DNA from: Photobacterium indicum
Lineage (GTDB): Bacteria; Pseudomonadota; Gammaproteobacteria; Enterobacterales; Vibrionaceae
Length of the DNA stretch: 64,000 nt
Direction of reading: 5' to 3'
NCBI RefSeq assembly: GCF_003026215.1
Contig: NZ_PYOC01000012.1
Span: 89,401-153,400, forward strand
Shown here: one piece after another, positions 61,955 to 64,000 of the stretch
Position numbering within the stretch: position 1 is the stretch's first letter
Layout: each line of letters opens with the position of its first letter
Program-made: the position numbers and the translations under genes
The notes under the pieces: model-generated
Told to the model about the DNA's origin: nothing
The model's input: only the letters and a program-made list of their open reading frames with translations
Database searches by the model: none

Positions 61955-62158
61955 ATGGCAGATGCAAACAACAATACAACTAATTGGCCCGAGTTGGCAG
62001 GGGCTTTGTATGACAAGCTTACTGAACGTCATGCTGAATTAACGTATGAATTTGACAAGATTGAGATCGGTGTGCCCAGTGGCTCCGGAGAAAAATCGGA
62101 TCATTCGACTTGGACTGTCAGTGGTAGCATCAGTATTCGAGGTCGAAACTTAGAGTAA
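61955..62158 (+). CDS. Small unknown protein, first gene of tRNA-Leu-bounded pair
   Basis: A 67-residue ORF with a strong GGAGAGAGG ribosome site 6 bp before its ATG, supporting that it is translated. The sequence is polar and mildly acidic, with NWPELAGALYDKLTERHAEL near 9-28, EFDKIEIGVPSGSGEKSDH near 32-50 and a probable beta-strand pair TWTVSGSISIRGR at the end. No signal peptide or membrane segment. I do not recognise the family. The next ORF begins 3 bp after its stop, so the two form an operon. Confidence 0.7.
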   Translation: MADANNNTTNWPELAGALYDKLTERHAELTYEFDKIEIGVPSGSGEKSDHSTWTVSGSISIRGRNLE

Positions 62159-62161
62159 TAT

Positions 62162-62503
62162 ATGCTGAGTATTCATGGGGCGTTAGTCATGGAGGTGGAT
62201 GATAAAACTATCCACCTCGTTGCCAATGAACAGACAATTACCCTTCACCTTAGTGATCCGACATTATTGATAGCGTGCCTTGAACTTGTGCGGGCATTGA
62301 AACTCAATTTTCGCTCTTTGATAAGAGGGCTAGACTCGTCGTCATTATTTCGATTGATTATTACAGTGCCCAGTGGTGCCACGATCACAGTCACTGAGCG
62401 AACAGGGTGGCCTAAACGTTTTCTGCCTCTATCTATTGCGATCACTAATAAATCATATTGGTTAAAGATAGCGTCTAGGCTGTGGCAATGTTATCGACGG
62501 TGA
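62162..62503 (+). CDS. Small unknown protein, second gene of tRNA-Leu-bounded pair
   Basis: A 113-residue ORF starting 3 bp after its partner. The first half looks like beta-strands (LVMEVDDKTIHLVANEQTIT) followed by a helix with LELVRALKLNFRSLIRGLD near 41-59. The second half has another strand pair (LIITVPSGATITVTERTGWP) and a basic C-terminus. No family, signal peptide or clear membrane segment is recognised. Translational coupling and joint position between the tRNA-Leu repeats suggest the pair is a unit; function unknown. Confidence 0.6.
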   Translation: MLSIHGALVMEVDDKTIHLVANEQTITLHLSDPTLLIACLELVRALKLNFRSLIRGLDSSSLFRLIITVPSGATITVTERTGWPKRFLPLSIAITNKSYWLKIASRLWQCYRR

Positions 62504-62663
62504 AGCATCGTGGTGGCTGTTTGCTTGAAAACTGGCAGCCGATGACTAAGGTTGCCGAGCCTTCCCTCAATTTACAGCACCACAGCTCAAATGCCTTTTC
62601 TGGCAGCGTAAACAATACCCAATTTGATCCAAGTATTTATCACTGCTGCAAAGGTGTCTCAAG

Positions 62664-62765
62664 GGATTCAAAATCCGTTGCTTTCGATCGTGATGGCTCA
62701 AGTCCGTCCTCGGGCACCAGATAAAAACGATGAAGCCTCAACGTCGGTTGGGGCTTTGTTGTATC
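62664..62765 (+). repeat. Direct repeat, distal copy: truncated tRNA-Leu and terminator
   Basis: Starts inside the anticodon arm and runs through CCA and the terminator. It lacks the acceptor 5' strand, D arm and promoter, so it cannot be a working tRNA. Substitutions in the variable and T arms (for example GGCTCAAGTCC) show that it is diverging. It marks the far boundary of the inserted segment. Confidence 0.85.
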
Positions 62766-62869
62766 AAGAATTTTCATTCCTTCTTTAACCTTGCTTTACG
62801 TTAAATTCATTCCCCGTTCATTTTCTCTTCTTTAGTATTAGTGGTATCCCTTGTTATGGAGTGCCAACG

Positions 62870-63520
62870 ATGAAAAGCCTATTTGACCAACTCATTAATC
62901 AAGCCAGCAGTTATATGGGGAAATCTTCTTCCTCCTCTTCTAGTAAAGCTGACCTTGTAAAAGGAATGGCGACAGGGGGGCTTGTCGGTGCATTAGTCGG
63001 AAATAAGAAAAGCCGAAAGCTGGTGGGCAAGTATGGCAAGAAAGCTGCTGTGATTGGTGGCACCGCTGCTATTGGTACCGTGGCGTATCAGGCATATAAA
63101 AAGTGGGTTCAAGATCAGACGGAAACAACGACAGCGTCGGTGGATCCAATGTTGACTGAATTAGCACCATTAAAAACGGATCAAGAAATATTGATGAAGA
63201 CCATGATATTTGCAGCCAAAGCTGATGGTCATATTGATATTGATGAAAAGACTGCGATTACTCAGTGGCTGCAACAAAATGGGATAACACACGATGTAGA
63301 AGCATTGATTGCACGTTGGCTGGATGAACCATTAAACCCTCATGTGATTGCAAATGCAGTTGATGGGCTTGAGCAAGCGTCGGAAGTTTACCTTGTCTCA
63401 TTGCTGGTGGTTGATGTAGACCATTTCTTAGAACGTGCTTATTTGGATGCGTTGGCGGATGCATTGGCATTACCACCTGCATTAATAGAGCGTATCGAAG
63501 AGCAAGTTATACTTTCTTAG
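62870..63520 (+). CDS. DUF533 / TerB-like protein (YebE-type)
   Basis: A 216-residue protein. The ATG at 62870 follows GGAG and begins MKSLFDQLINQASSYMG; the GTG-type start three codons upstream is less likely. A serine-rich linker (KSSSSSSSKADL) precedes a glycine-rich hydrophobic stretch (GMATGGLVGALVGNKKSRKL; GGTAAIGTVAYQAYKKW) that may be membrane-associated. The TerB-like helical domain (about 95-215) has MIFAAKADGHIDIDEKTAI near 105-123, acidic residues typical of metal binding in the fold. E. coli YebE is the closest known type; function unknown. Confidence 0.85.
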   Translation: MKSLFDQLINQASSYMGKSSSSSSSKADLVKGMATGGLVGALVGNKKSRKLVGKYGKKAAVIGGTAAIGTVAYQAYKKWVQDQTETTTASVDPMLTELAPLKTDQEILMKTMIFAAKADGHIDIDEKTAITQWLQQNGITHDVEALIARWLDEPLNPHVIANAVDGLEQASEVYLVSLLVVDVDHFLERAYLDALADALALPPALIERIEEQVILS

Positions 63521-63612
63521 TGATAATAAGTTTGATTTTAAAACGGATATGAGTAAGTTGTTCGCATTTTATTCGGTTAGGAGCATTTCGCATAATTATT
63601 TTAAAATGCCCC

Positions 63613-63640
63613 TTGCCAAGCTGATCGAAGTCTCTATAAT
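63613..63640 (+). promoter_or_regulatory. rRNA operon promoter
   Basis: TTGCCA (63613-63618) and TATAAT (63635-63640) spaced by 16 bp, preceded by an AT-rich UP-like stretch (near 63585-63607) and followed by a GCGACC discriminator, as in ppGpp-sensitive rrn promoters. Confidence 0.75.
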
Positions 63641-63690
63641 GCGACCTCACTGACACGGAGCACGGCGCTTAGCCAGCAACCTAGTCAGTA

Positions 63691-63702
63691 TGTTCTTTAA
63701 CA
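63691..63702 (+). promoter_or_regulatory. rrn leader boxA antitermination site
   Basis: TGTTCTTTAACA matches the rrn boxA (TGCTCTTTAACA) at 11 of 12 positions, about 51 bp after the -10 element, and recruits NusB-S10 for antitermination. Confidence 0.8.
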
Positions 63703-63884
63703 ATTTGACCATGCAATCTGTGTGGGCACTCGTGAAATTTTAAGTCGAAAGATTTATCAATGAACTGAGTGACCTTAATCATCGCAAGATGACACAGTCA
63801 ATTTATGCTTCATTTCTTCGCAAGAAGAACGAAACAAGAATATCAGTAAAAATCATTGAGCCGGTCGAAAGACCAACAAAACTT

Positions 63885-64000
63885 TAATTGAAGAGTTTGA
63901 TCATGGCTCAGATTGAACGCTGGCGGCAGGCCTAACACATGCAAGTCGAGCGGTAACAGAAAGAAAGCTTGCTTTCTTTGCTGACGAGCGGCGGACGGGT
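63885..64000 (+). rRNA. rrs: 16S ribosomal RNA, 5' end only
   Basis: From TAATTGAAGAGTTTGATCAT onward the sequence matches the universal start of bacterial 16S rRNA, with GGCTCAGATTGAACGCTGGC and GCCTAACACATGCAAGTCGA. The gene runs off the window end. The region between the DUF533 gene and here holds only the promoter and leader. Confidence 0.98.

Noticed and set aside
62482..62724. 80-codon ORF running into the truncated tRNA-Leu copy
   Set aside because: Its end is simply the tRNA fragment read as protein, it overlaps the preceding ORF, and it has no ribosome site.
1..64000. CRISPR arrays, prophage modules, toxin-antitoxin or restriction systems
   Set aside because: No regularly spaced repeats, phage structural genes or recognisable defence or toxin proteins were found on either strand.

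Overview
The window reads as a core chromosomal segment of a marine gammaproteobacterium of the Vibrionaceae, most likely Photobacterium. The protein sequences sit close to Vibrio and E. coli orthologues and the gene order is partly that of E. coli. The family assignment is secure; the genus is inference.

Layout. Bases 1-670 hold the end of a helix-turn-helix gene pointing at the 3' end of a tRNA-Ile2 gene. Bases 850-9210 are the macromolecular-synthesis block rpsU-yqeY-dnaG-rpoD (minus strand), then tsaD, plsY, folB-folK and uppP. An IS110/IS1111-type insertion sequence (9251-10516) sits between uppP and the terminator it shares with cca. From 10.6 to 36.5 kb come cca, gspA-gspB, ygiM, pit with its PhoU-like partner, ygiF, a potassium channel, a chemotaxis receptor, glnE, hldE, tolC, nudF-yqiB-cpdA-yqiA-parE, parC and plsC. 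Most of these genes are also neighbours in E. coli.

From 36.5 to 60.4 kb the backbone matches the E. coli ridA-pyrIB-argI-rraB-valS-holC-pepA-lptFG region, with insertions. An argR-like repressor and a secreted trypsin-like lipoprotein lie between ridA and pyrI. An arginine deiminase set (arcA, arcC and a YfcC/ArcD-type carrier) lies between argF and rraB. An orphan beta-mannosidase, a MarR-GNAT fusion and a DUF2061 protein lie between rraB and valS. Together these genes could import arginine, deiminate it, split citrulline to carbamoyl phosphate and make ATP with carbamate kinase. The same carbamoyl phosphate also feeds pyrB.

The last 3.5 kb contain a tRNA-Leu(CAA) gene, a 1.3-kb segment with two unidentified small genes bounded by a second partial copy of that tRNA and its terminator, a DUF533/TerB-like gene, and the promoter, leader and first bases of a 16S rRNA gene.

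The points most worth following are: (1) the ArgR-like repressor beside the deiminase genes has Asn where E. coli ArgR has the ligand-contacting Asp128; (2) the insertion sequence has a structured 3' non-coding end where a guide (bridge/seeker) RNA would be expected; (3) the small tRNA-Leu-bounded element; (4) a pyrL leader peptide and attenuator upstream of pyrB that is too short for routine gene calling; (5) a family of dispersed ERIC-like intergenic repeats; (6) interleaved palindromes controlling the MarR-GNAT gene. No CRISPR array, toxin-antitoxin pair or recognisable defence island was seen.
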